The translations under genes were made by a program, and so were the position numbers. A stretch of DNA of 64,000 nucleotides from Alopecurus myosuroides (taxonomy: Eukaryota > Streptophyta > Magnoliopsida > Poales > Poaceae), in NCBI GenBank assembly GCA_028641055.1, contig CM054059.1, forward strand, positions 106,528,263 through 106,592,262. Direction: 5' to 3'. Below the pieces are notes generated by a model. It saw only the letters and a program-made list of their open reading frames with translations, was not told the DNA's origin and did not search any database. This document shows, in pieces, positions 9,038 to 19,204 of the stretch. Positions within the stretch are counted from its first letter, which is position 1. Each line of letters starts with the position of its first letter.

Positions 9038-12000
9038 TCACTCGGCGTCCATCTTGGCCTTACCCTTGCCATCATTGGTGGTAGCAGCAGCACCCGGATC
9101 GGCGGTACCAGCCCCTGCAGGGGGCGGAACGACTGGTGTTGAGGTAGCAGGAGCAGAGCCGGCTTCAGCTTGCTTCTTGGCAGCCTCCGCCCTTATCGCA
9201 GCAGCTTCCTCCTTCCACTGAGCCAGCATGTCATACGGCTCAGGAAGATCCGACTTAATTACTTTATCGGCAGAATCATATGCTGGAACAAGTATGTTAA
9301 CATCCAATTCATCAGCAATTACGCTGGCCGGGTAACGGACCTCCTTCTGGACGGCCTGAAAATCCTTTACGGAAAACTTGGATCCGTCAAGCTTGAACTC
9401 TGGGAAGCCGCCCATAAGCCTCGCTAGCTCGAGCTTGGGGAGATAAGCTTTCGCAAGTGCAAGCCCCCGGGTCACTCCAACCCGGCAAGATGAGCGCTTC
9501 CAGTGCCGAATCCACTCGGGAACAGTGGATAGGGCGTCCAACAGCCTTTTCAGATCAACATGTCCTCTGCCCGGCCACCGCAACTCATCAAGGATCCATC
9601 TGGTTCCGGCACATAGTTGCCGGATAGCACTCTTTATGGTTTTCAGCTTGGCAATGTCATCTTCATCCGGCATGGCTTCGTCCGGGCCTGAAGTAAAATG
9701 AAGATATAAGTTGGAAAATTTTTGCTGTTTGTCAAAAGGATAAACCCGGAGAAGGAAGCGTACCAAGCAAAGAACGATAGGTATCAGATATTTCGACGGA
9801 AAGGCTTGTCAGGTCATCTTCGGCTTGGTGAGCCCTTCTTCGGTACTTCTTCATTAATTGCCTATTCCTCCTGGCTTCAGCCTCGGCTGCTTCACGTAAA
9901 GATATCTCCTTTTCAATGAGCTTGGCGGCGTCCGCAAGTTTCTCCTCGTATTGAGTCACAAAAGACTGCACGGATGTTAAAAAAGCATTAGTCAGGTAGA
10001 AGAGCACAGTTATCAGTCATTGGTATAATAAAAGTCCCGAGCAAGTCATGAATGAACTCACTCGGAACTTGGGGACTGGACAAAGGTACAAGCAATATTA
10101 ATCGAATTTACCTCGTGTTTGGTTATTAAAGACCCCAAGATGTTTTCCTCGTTAGCCCTTAAGGTGCGCAGAGTTTCCAGCATCTGGGCAAAAGTTAACT
10201 CCTCGGAGCGAGTCCCGGAAGAGCCGGCAGCTTGATCATCTGGTGGGGGGGTTCTCCTCGCATTTGGAGTGGAGACTCGGACAGTCTGAGTGTCTGGGTT
10301 GGGAGAGCTCATCCTTGTATCTAGAATTTCTATCCCTTCGTCTACTGGTTCCGATAAGGAAGGAGATCCGACTGTTTGGGAAAGTGGATTGTTCAGAGGG
10401 CCTTGTTCCCGGTTAGTTGTCGCATCACCACCAGTTGAGGCGTCTGCGTCGTCAGTCGGCTTCTCCACCTGGAGGTTATCCGTTTCTGTGTTTTCCGGGT
10501 CACTGACGGTGACTTGAGCGCTGAAGGAAAGATGAGAAAAGGCAGTTATTAATGATGACGAAGGCTTGAATGAAAGTTCGTCAGATGCAAAAAGAAATAA
10601 TATAGCAAAAACTTACCCGGCATTTACAGTGTAATCCGGTGGAAGCTCGCCACTGGAAGCAGATGAGGTCTTCGCAGGAACCACTAGTGGAACCCGGAAT
10701 TGCCCGGCACGTGGGTGGTTAGGAGAAGGGTGGCGCTGAGGAGAGTTGGAAGAACGAGATGGAGAAGCACTGCCACGAGGGACCGAGGGGGCGGAGATGC
10801 CCGGGTTAAGGGGATCTTCACCTGGGGAGCTCCGAGTTACTCTGCGCTTGGCTGGGAAAGAATCCTTCAAGCATGACGAATTTGATAATTGATGGTTAAG
10901 TCGTCGCATGACGTCAAAGGAGTAAGGTTCAGAGGATAATGAGGAAAAAGGAACCTTGGACACTGTCCCCCTGCCTTTCCTCTTGGCCCCGACTGTTGCC
11001 TCTGGGTCAGACTCGGTTCTCTCCGGGTCGTCTTCATTGTTTCCACCCTCGTCCTCTAGCCCTGCGAACCAGGTGTGTATTCATTGGAAAAAAGACAGAT
11101 GAGAGGAAAGTAATGCAAGTAAAAGTATGCAGATCCTGAGTGAGTACCTTCACTATCGTCAGCCGCCTCGTCCTCCTCTTCCGGGTCTCTGGAGGGGGGG
11201 AGTGGTTCAACTCTCCAGAAAGGGTCATTAGCCTGAGGTAAAAAGATAAGATTAAGGCTTAGAAGCAGTATCGAGTTGAAATGTGGAAACAAGTTATGAG
11301 CGCCGGGTATTACCGCTGGAGCTGGGTTTTCCCGGGTAAACGGGGGTAATCCGGCGATGCCCTTTATCACCTCCAGTTTCTCCGCCAAGAAGCCCTTGAT
11401 GGTCTTTATAGTATCACCGGTCGCAAAGCTCTTGGTGGAGTAGCGGAGTGCGTCTGTGGTGTGCCCCGAATACTCGCACATCAATTTGGTGCGAACGGAA
11501 TTAGGTTGGATTCGGAAATCGACCCAAGTTTTTATTAAATTGAGCCCTAGGAGGCCTTGAGCTGAGAGAATGGCTATCTTGGCTAGCGAAGGAAGGATTG
11601 CCTCCCTGTCTGAGTCTGATGCGAAGGCATTGAAAGACTCGGAGGGCTTGAGGGGGGTCTCTGAGTAACCCGGCAGCTTCTTTTCGTTGTCGGGGGAAGT
11701 ATCGTGGCAGTAAAAGAAAGATAGCTGCCAATGTTTAACGTGGGAGTGCAGGTTGAGGGTTGGCATCAAAGAATTCTTACGGCGTTGGATGGATACCCCG
11801 CCGCAAGTGAGAAGCGCTCCGTCGCCGCTTTCGCGGCACGGCTTGCACTGGAATAACTCAATGAAAAGAGTCAGACTCGGTGGCATGCACAAGTACGACT
11901 CAGATAGAACAATGAAGTGGGTAATGTTCAACATGGAGTTAGGCCCTATGTCGAACACCCGGAGTCCATAATGATCTAAGACCTCCCTAAAGAAAGGATG

Positions 12001-12252
12001 ACCCGGAGGACGAAATCCTCGGGTCACGTGGTCAACGAAGAAGATTACCTCGTTTTCTTGGGGGGTGGGACGAGTCTCATTACCCGGTACCCTCCAGTGG
12101 ATGTCTTTTTGAGAAGGGAGGGTTCCTAGTTCGGCTAGCTCGTCCAATTTGGCTTTCGTGGTCGTGGAACGCCCCCAGTTGGCGGATATGGTTTGGGTGG
12201 TCCTCGCTGGAGCCGGTTGTTTTCCTTGTCGCTTGGGAGCCATGGGGCCAGC
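9038..12252 (-). CDS. Antisense spliced gene of element B (gypsy-type transposon domain)
   Basis: A gene encoded opposite to pol. Coding exons on the minus strand: 12243-11314 (exon starts at acceptor 12252), 11232-11148, 11061-10617, 10520-10112, 9965-9764 and 9687-9038. All introns have GT and AG ends, donors such as GTAAGT and GTACGC, and consistent phases. The sum is 2,721 nt, or 906 codons plus stop, with no internal stop. The start ATG at 12243 gives MAPKRQGKQPAP. Residues about 70-150 (VTRGFRPPGHPFFREVLDHY, then a hydrophobic FIVLSESYLCMPPSLTLF) match, from memory, the putative gypsy-type transposon domain of plants (PF04195, Transposase_28). The middle is Ser/Pro/Glu-rich, residues about 623-690 look coiled-coil, and the tail is Ala/Lys-rich. 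Related antisense genes are known in grass Tat elements such as maize Grande. Its function is unknown. Confidence 0.85.
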
Positions 12253-12429
12253 CTGTAAAACACAAAGAGAAGAGGCGTGTGAAATAAGACCCGGGAATGC
12301 TGAAATATCCGAGTATAAAGGTATCAAGAAGGTACGAAGCTGAGAACTGTCCGGGTATCGAGCACACTTGTGGAAATTGTTGGTCACTTACGTAAGGAAA
12401 GGTATTTGGGGATGACGGATGGTTGCCCA

Positions 12430-12437
12430 TATTTATA
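12430..12437 (-). promoter_or_regulatory. Proximal TATA box for the antisense gene
   Basis: TATAAATA read on the minus strand, about 190 bp upstream of the antisense ATG. A good splice donor (GTAAGT, 12391-12386) lies about 40 bp downstream. A transcript starting here would have a very short first exon, so this may be secondary to the box at 12974-12981. Confidence 0.4.
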
Positions 12438-12973
12438 CCGCAAATGAAATAGCTGGAAAAGGAGGGTTTTTCCGGGTGTTAATGCAATAAGCGGAAAATC
12501 GAGGAGGAACGGATCTAGATGGAAATGTTTGCGGATGATTTTTAAGTAAAATTGGTAATCAATGATGGTTGGAGGATCATTTGTGACTATAGGGCAGATG
12601 ATTAAAGGAGTTGGCAAACATTGAATCGATCTAATTTGGTGCAATCGGACAAGCGACTTGCGGGTTGACCTAGATCTGATCTTGGATAAATTGAAAGTTG
12701 TGAAGTTGAATTAACTGATTGCGAGAAGCTTACCGGGGAGATTGGAGTCTAATACGATGGCGACGAGCGGCGCGGCTCGAATGAGAGAAATGGAGGAGCA
12801 ACGGTGACACTTGACGGCGGCGCAAGGCGACTCAAGGGCGGGCGCGGCCGCTGGCGATCTTGCGTTGGTAGCAGGTACGAGCTCCTCACGGTGGTGCTGC
12901 GAGGGTGTTAGGAGCAAGGAAGAAGAGGGGAAGTTGTGGCGTGGTGAGGGGCTTAGGGTTACCCATTAAGTGC

Positions 12974-12981
12974 TATTTATA
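12974..12981 (-). promoter_or_regulatory. Distal TATA box for the antisense gene
   Basis: CCTTATAAATAGC on the minus strand is a textbook plant TATA box. It would place a start near 12945, followed by a leader exon ending at a GTAAGC donor (12733-12728). A further leader exon ending at GTAAGT (12391-12386) would splice to the acceptor at 12253-12254, just before the ATG. This suggests a promoter inside the element, independent of the LTR. Confidence 0.55.
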
Positions 12982-13359
12982 AGGCAAGGGTGAGCCTATC
13001 CTAACGGCCAGAAGCCGGAAGCCGCGGGGTAATGGTTATCAGCGAAGATTTTGCGAGATATGCGTCAAGTATTGGGCAAGGCATTGGGATAGAAGAAGGA
13101 AGGGATTTGCCCCGTAATGACGGGACTGATTATCGAGCATGAGATCTTGGCGTTTTTATTGTAGTCTGGACCTGGGAATTTGAACCTAAGTGTTTGGAGG
13201 ACAAATCCGGGTTATTACATGGCCACCATGGAGTGAGGCCTAGCAGAATATCAAAACATCTTAACTCGGCTTCCATATGCCCGTATGTTCGACATCTTTG
13301 CGGGGAATAGCAAGCGCTTCAAGGAGGATCCGTGAAGCCCAGGCTATTCTGGGGACTAC

Positions 13360-13838
13360 TGACAGGGGGATGCTAACCCGGTATGCCAAGCTCTGAGGAA
13401 TAACCCGGCCCAAAGGATGGTGTGCAGGATTCGGCTAAGAATAAAGAAGCTTGTGAAGGCCCAAACTTGTGGGCTTAACGGCCCGGGTTATGGGTTATTG
13501 TAAAGGAAAATTATGGTTAGTGCGCCGTGTCCAGGTAGGATCCGAAATATGCCTTGCCGAATAACCTAGGGGGTACGGGTGCTTTATAAACCGACCCCCA
13601 GGTATAGTTTTAGGTAGAGATCTAAGAACCCTAGCAATATCGCGTGATATCGAGCATCCAGTGTAAACCCTAATCGAATTATCATATCGAGAATAGAGAT
13701 CCGGCGACTTCGATTGCCGGCTATCAGATCAAATTGCACCATGTCTTCCCTTGAGCTAAACCCTCTCCCAAACGCCTGTGTCGACTTGCCCCAAGATCAG
13801 TTACCCCTGGTAACATCTGCCGTGATTATCCCACGACA
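13360..13838 (+). repeat. 3' LTR of element B
   Basis: Same ends and length as the 5' LTR, with a single difference at 13510. It is preceded by a purine-rich GGGGACTA segment serving as polypurine tract and followed by the duplication GCAAC at 13839-13843. Its internal ATG at 13741 opens a frame that runs on into element A's LTR and has no domain there. Confidence 0.95.
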
Positions 13839-13843
13839 GCAAC

Positions 13844-14441
13844 GACGGAGGATGATGAGGGTGATGGTGCTGGTGGTGATGATGATGACGATGCCGATCT
13901 TGATGATGCCCGGAGTGATGACGGTGAGGATGGCGATGATTTCTCCTCTCCGGAGAGGAATTTTCCCAACACATTTCTCCCTGCTGGAGAGCTTTTCTCT
14001 CTGGTGTTTTCCGCCCCGAGGCGGCGGCGGAGTAATTCTTTGATGATAGTCTAGGGCTTAGGGTTTCCTGGGGGTCAACTACGGTAAAGAGGCCGTCCAG
14101 AGGTGTGCCAGGGTGGCCACACCACCTGGCGACGCGACCAGGGGGCGCGCCACCTGGTGGTGTGGGCCCCTGGTGGCCCCCCTCCGTCTCTCCTCGTGGA
14201 TGGCTCCCTCATTTGGACTTCTAAGACATCTCCGGTGTCCCCCTGTTCTTCTGATCTTCTAAAATAGGGTATTCTGAAGATGCTTTTTCCATCATATTTC
14301 TGGTCCTGGTGTTTACTCTCCAAAAATTATGGAACATCTAAAGTAAGATAAAATAACATAATTGATGCATCATAACATGAAATATATCGATGAATAATGG
14401 GAAATAACAATATAAAATAGTGGTGCAAAATGGGCGTATCA
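13844..14441 (-). repeat. 3' LTR of element A, initial part
   Basis: It resumes the A LTR after B, matching 32935-33522 (GATGATGAGGGTGATGGTG and onward). The element-strand LTR start is TGATACGCCCATTTTGCACC, ending at 14441 in plus coordinates. The GC-rich open frames within it show no protein signature. Confidence 0.9.
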
Positions 14442-14442
14442 A

Positions 14443-14456
14443 CTCCCCCCAAGCTT
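14443..14456 (-). other. Polypurine tract of element A
   Basis: AAGCTTGGGGGGAG on the minus strand lies immediately before the LTR start. This is the expected second-strand priming tract, and the same AAGCTTGGGG theme precedes the LTR of element D. Confidence 0.75.
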
Positions 14457-16978
14457 ATACCTCGCTTGTCCCCAAGCGAAACTGAACTCAGTAAACATGA
14501 CCACATGTTTATGGAGTGAGGTGTCAATAAATAAAATACGGACAAGAGGCATCACATCTAACAAGGAATAAGTCATTTTAGACAGCCACTTCCTCTCATA
14601 TAATCAAACTTGAAACAAGCAGAGGAATAATAAAGGTGCAAAAAGTAAATCAACATTGGTAAAGTCAAACTTTGTTCTTGGTCAGAGAACAATTAACAGT
14701 ATACTTATCTTTCGATCAGAGTCTTTATACTAGAGCTATATTGCAGAGTTTATCATGCTCAATTATAACGGTCTCTTTACAAACATTGTTAACTTTCAAA
14801 GTGGTATTCAAATAGATAAAATAATTTGTAGAAACAAGGAAGAATAAAGAACATGATTGAGTAAATCAACATGTAGTTGGATGAATCACAACAACTCAAA
14901 TGCTTGCTTAAGACAAAAAGAAGTAGGTTTGCTGAATGTAAAAGATATACCCTTCACAGAGGGAAGCATTGATCACTCATGTGCTAGAGCTTTTATTTTG
15001 TAAAACAGAGTTATAAAATGGTTGACACTCCTCCCAACCTTTCTTACACAAACCATGGGTAACCAAATCCTCAGGTGCCTGCCAACAATCACAAACCATG
15101 GAGGAGTGTCGAATTTTGAGAGGTGTATGTTTATATCAACGAATGGCAAACAGAAAATACAGTACGTCACAAGCCAACTAGACTTCACAAGAGCGGCTCA
15201 CATAGAAGGACACAACTAGTATAGAAGGTCATCCGTATTTCTATTTTGTTTACACAATTATGCTTTGACCGATAAATCAGGGGCAAAAATAGTGAAGAGA
15301 ATTTGTATTATTATTTGGGGCTGGGAACCCCGCTGCCAGCTCTTCTAGCATTTGGGTAAGCGGATGAAGCCACTAGTCCAGGGTGTGAAATCCAATCAAC
15401 AAGTGAGATAAAGATTCTCTATTTGCTTCCTCATGAGCTAAAAAAAGGAGCACAAAACAGGTGTAATTTTGAAGGCTTAAAGGTAGCACACAAGAAATTT
15501 ACTTGGAGTGGCGGTGAAATACCACCTATAGGTAGGTATGGTGGACACAAATGGCAAGGTTTTGGGCTCAAGGTTTGGATGCACGAGAAGCATTCCCTCT
15601 CAGTACAGTTTTTTGGCTAGCAAGGTTGGGTAGCAAGCATAAGAATTGAAGTAAAACAAACAAAAACATGTATGATAAAGCCAAGCATGCAATTTTCCTT
15701 GAAAGTGCAAACAAACTAATACATTTGCTTTGCCTCTGTCTGTCCAAGCCTTTGAGGAATATCAACTTGCATCCGAGAAAATTCTTCAACTAAATATTGA
15801 GTTGGCCTCCCATGATCAGGTGCATTATGTTTGGGGAAATGGCCTCTATAGCTCAGCACGCTTCTATAAATTTCTATTTTCCCGTGTTCCTGCCATCACC
15901 TTATTTAGTCCATATGGAAATCGAAATGCCTTCCTAAGATGAAGGTATTCTTATGGCTCATGTTCAATGATTGTTTGAACAACAGAGAGATTATGCTCCG
16001 TCGACATTGGAAGCTCAACAAGGGCTATTCTTGTGTCCTCTGTGATAGAGATATATGTGAGTATGTCAGTCACCTCTTCTTTGAATGCACATTTGCCTCG
16101 GATTGCTGGGATGAGATTGGCATTAGATGGGACATCACTAAACCCATTCTGGATAGAGTCACCACAGCTATGGCACTATTTACTGGACCATGTTTTCTGG
16201 AGATTATGGCATGTGCTACATGGAATATTTGGAAAGCTAGAAATGAGCATATTTTTTCAGTTTAAGGAGGCATCTTTTCATAGATGGCACGTTCAATTCT
16301 GCTCTGATGTATGCTTCATCAATTTAGAGTCAAGGTTTCCCCTAAGGACAGCCTCATTTCTTGGATTAGATCACTAGTCACATAAGATGTATTTTGGTTT
16401 AACCTTTCTCCCTCCTTGAACCCCCTTTTTGTAACAACATTTGTATTGATTGGAGATCTTTGTTCTACTATATAATTTGAAAATCTAACCGTAGGTATTT
16501 TTCCCTACGGTGCAATCTTCAAACAAAAAAATACTAAGCTTATGAGCTAACAAGAAAGAAATATCATGGAATAATATATCTACATGCAACTCCCTCTTTT
16601 CTACTTAAGTCTCAACAAATTGTTGCTACTAACCAATGCTAAGTTTGCCAAAACCAACTAGATTTCCTTGAAGCTCCAACATTGATACCAATACTAATAA
16701 CAAGATCAATCACATAAAAAAAATTTCAAATTAAAATAAAGTAGAACAAGTAGATGATCAAACTTCTCATTAATATTTCGTTACGGCAACTCAAACCAAA
16801 GGATACAATGATAAACAACTCAAGAGCGACACTTCCATACTGCAAACCATTTTATATGATATTTCCTCTACTCACGATATGACTCTACTAAAAGGTAAAA
16901 GGGTGAAATATAAAGGTGATACCGCGACACTCCCCCAAGCTTGGTACATTCCAAGGGGATGCCAATACCAATGACGAA
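14457..16978 (-). other. 3' non-coding region of element A
   Basis: No gene of A is seen here. Part of it (about 14960-15620) is clearly similar to 49490-50060 in element D, for example around CACTCATGTGCTAGAGCTTT and GTACGTCACAAGCCAAC, showing that A and D share a 3' non-coding segment. A 5'-truncated LINE is inserted at about 15723-16532. Confidence 0.7.
15723..16532 (+). mobile_element. 5'-truncated LINE fragment (K)
   Basis: Only the 3' end of a non-LTR retrotransposon is present. Coding similarity begins about 15730 and shifts frame near 15940. The second piece shows the zinc-binding region found at the C-terminus of plant LINE ORF2: FLWLMFNDCLNNREIMLRR, then CVLCDRDIC and HLFFECTFASDCW. 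It ends in an A-rich tail near 16523-16531. Flanking AATAC-like bases may be the target duplication but are too short to be sure. It is 5'-truncated, as usual for LINE insertions, and cannot move by itself. Confidence 0.7.
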
Positions 16979-18867
16979 TCAATTCTTCGGTGGTGGTGGT
17001 GAATCCTTCTTGATGAGCTTATCAATTGATTTCTTCAGATCTTCAATTGCGAACATAGGCATACGAATCATCTCCGTATTGTGATCAATACGGTTTGCAT
17101 GCTGATACGTGATAAACATATCCCTAATTTCTGATGTTCCATGTTGTTTTCATGTTATTTCCCACATGTTTGCTATACACTTTATGTCATTTTTATCGAC
17201 TTTCCAGACTAACCTATCGACAAGATGCCACAGAGCCAGTTCCTTGTTTTCTGCAGTTTTTAGTTTCAGAAAACTTGTTCTGGAAATATTCTCGGAATTG
17301 GAAAATTCGAAGCCCGGAAGTCTTAGAAATCCCGGAGGGTCCAGGAAGTCCCGAAGAGCCCCAGAGGGGGGCCACAGGGTGGCCACACCATGGGGTGGCG
17401 CCACCTGGTGGTGTGGGCCCCCTTGCCATCCCCCGGTATCGCCCTTTTGCCTATTTATACTCCCCCGAGGGAAACCCTAAAATAATCGAAATTTTCTACA
17501 AAATACATCCGTAGCTCCACCGCCGCCGATGCCGACAAGTTCCGGGGGACATATCTCTGTTCTGGCACCCTGTCGGGACAGGGAAGTGCCCCCTGGAAAC
17601 CATATCCATCGACTCCACCGCCATCTCCATTGCCGTTGCTGTCTCCTGTGATGAGGAGGGAGTAGTTCTCCCCCGAGGCTGAGGGCTCTACGGTAGCTAT
17701 GTGGTTCATCTCTCTCTCCCATGGTGTGATGTATATGTGATTGTGAGGTTTGTAATCTAGTTGAATAAGTAGATGTTACTCTTCATCTTGTGCTACTCAA
17801 GTTTTTTTATTAATATGAACTTTGGAGTCACCTTGTCCCGCGGTGTGAAGGTGACAGTGTGCACATCGGGTGTCTCCTCTATGAATTGTGGTGTATGTCT
17901 AGTACCTTCTAGGGCGCTCATAGTGACAACGTGGGGTTAACTAGACATGTGAATGTTTACTTTAAGGAATGCTTTTTTACAGCCCTACGCAATGATTAGT
18001 GTTCATTATCTAACCGGAGAGGGTTAAGAGTAGCATAGTGAAGAGAATATATTTAGTTATTCAATTATGTGATCATTGTTGAGAGTGTCCACTAGTGAAA
18101 GTAGGATCCGTAGGCCTTGTTTCCAAGCATTGAAACACCGTTTTCCACCTATTCTGCTACATGTTTGCTTGCTGGCGTATTTATTTCAGATTGCTATTAT
18201 TACTTATAACCATCCATATTACTCGCATTTCACTATCTTTTCGCTGAACTAGTGCACCTATATATCTGACAAGTATATTGGGTGTGTTGGGGACACAAGA
18301 GACTTCTTGTATCTTAATTGCAGGGTTGCTTGAGAGGGATATCTTTGACATCTACCTCCCTGAGTTCGATAAACCTTGTGTATCCACTTAAGGGAAACTT
18401 GCTGCTGTTCTACAAACCTCTGCACTTGGAGGCCCAACATTGTCTACAAGAATAGAAGCGTGCGTGGACATCACATGTTTGTCAGACGGTGAATTCCAGC
18501 CATCAAGATTTTTTTTCCCACACTTCCTTAGGTTGAGAGCTTTCTCTATCTGCACGGTTAGAACAATCCATATCCCAGCAAGAAGGCAAATCTGCCTCAG
18601 GTACCCTCCTAGATTGATACTTATGCCTGAAAGTGGATTCCTTGAAGCTAAGCAGTGACGTGGGTCCTTCCCTCTGGTGCTCATCCTCGCCGTTTGCTTG
18701 GAAGGTTTTGCAACCACTCCAATGCTTGTGATGGTAGCGCGTGGACGCACTCGTGGCTTTTCTTCTACGTCTCCGTCAGCTCCACTCTCGATCTCTTCCT
18801 CCGGCTTCCGATCTTGGAGATCATCTTCCTTCGGTCCCTTCCCCTTGTTGTTGTTGGCGGAGACCAT
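16979..18867 (-). pseudogene. Post-integrase ORF of element A, split by a solo LTR
   Basis: An ORF in the position where Athila elements carry their extra, sometimes env-like, gene. The first part is 18867-18474 (start MVSANNNKGKGPKEDD, then a basic KPRVRPRATITSIG and a short hydrophobic ICLLAGIWIVLTVQI). The second part is 17097-16979, ending KKDSPPPPKN. Leaving out the solo LTR and one copy of its target duplication, the two parts total 513 nt, exactly 170 codons and a stop in one frame, so the ORF was intact until the LTR landed. I see no clear signal peptide or fusion motif, and I would not call it an envelope protein. Its function is unknown. Confidence 0.65.
17103..18473 (+). mobile_element. 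Solo gypsy LTR inside element A
   Basis: A 1,371-bp LTR from TGATACGTGATAAACATATC to GCGTGCGTGGACATCA, with no internal region on either side. It is flanked by CATGC (17098-17102) and CATGT (18474-18478), a 5-bp duplication with one mismatch. Restoration of a clean reading frame in the host ORF supports these limits. Similar ends occur in element G (60325-61742), so both belong to one family. Solo LTRs arise by recombination between the two LTRs of a full element. Confidence 0.88.
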
Positions 18868-19204
18868 GATGCTTCTAAAACTGAAAACAGGTCCTGGTAG
18901 AAACAACTCGAAACAAAAACACGACGAGAAAACGTTATACGGACCTCGGGGGATCTGGGGGTTTATATAGCAAAAAATGCGTAACAAAAGGAAAGTCCAG
19001 GTCAAAAACGAGTCGGAGAGGGGCTCTGGGGCTCCCACACCATAGGGTGGTGCGGCCAAGGGTGGGCCCGCACCCCCACATGGTGTGGTGCCTCCGGGGA
19101 CCTTCTCCAACTCCTATTCGGCTCGGTATTTTTCATATTTTCCAAAAATCAATAATTTATAACTTAAAAGGTATTACGCGACTTTTTCTTAACAGAACTG
19201 TTAC

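Larger units (their letters stand above)
3167..13838 (+). mobile_element. Recent Tat-type Ty3/gypsy element B
   Basis: A full-length element of 10,672 bp with LTRs at 3167-3645 and 13360-13838 (479 bp each) and a 5-bp duplication GCAAC at 3162-3166 and 13839-13843. The LTRs differ at one position only (G at 3317, A at 13510). With a generic grass LTR rate of 1.3e-8 per site per year that is on the order of 0.1 million years. Order: LTR, primer site 3648-3664, protease, RT, degenerate RNase H, second (archaeal-type) RNase H, integrase, a 19-bp tandem repeat, an antisense spliced gene, LTR. The second RNase H marks the Tat lineage. A gag core is missing, and pol has one in-frame TAG. Confidence 0.93.

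Noticed and set aside
13741..14043. ORF starting in the 3' LTR of element B and running into element A's LTR
   Set aside because: It is the LTR ATG reading into unrelated DNA; the Met/Val-rich tail comes from GATGATG repeats.
17103..18473. Possible 5' LTR of a plus-strand element reaching into 18.5-19.2 kb
   Set aside because: No primer site follows 18473, a 5-bp duplication flanks both ends, and the host ORF rejoins in frame, so it is a solo LTR.
18388..19110. A 240-codon minus-strand frame taken as one host gene
   Set aside because: Its first part overlaps non-coding DNA after integrase and its last part lies in the solo LTR; only 18867-18474 belongs to the element A ORF.
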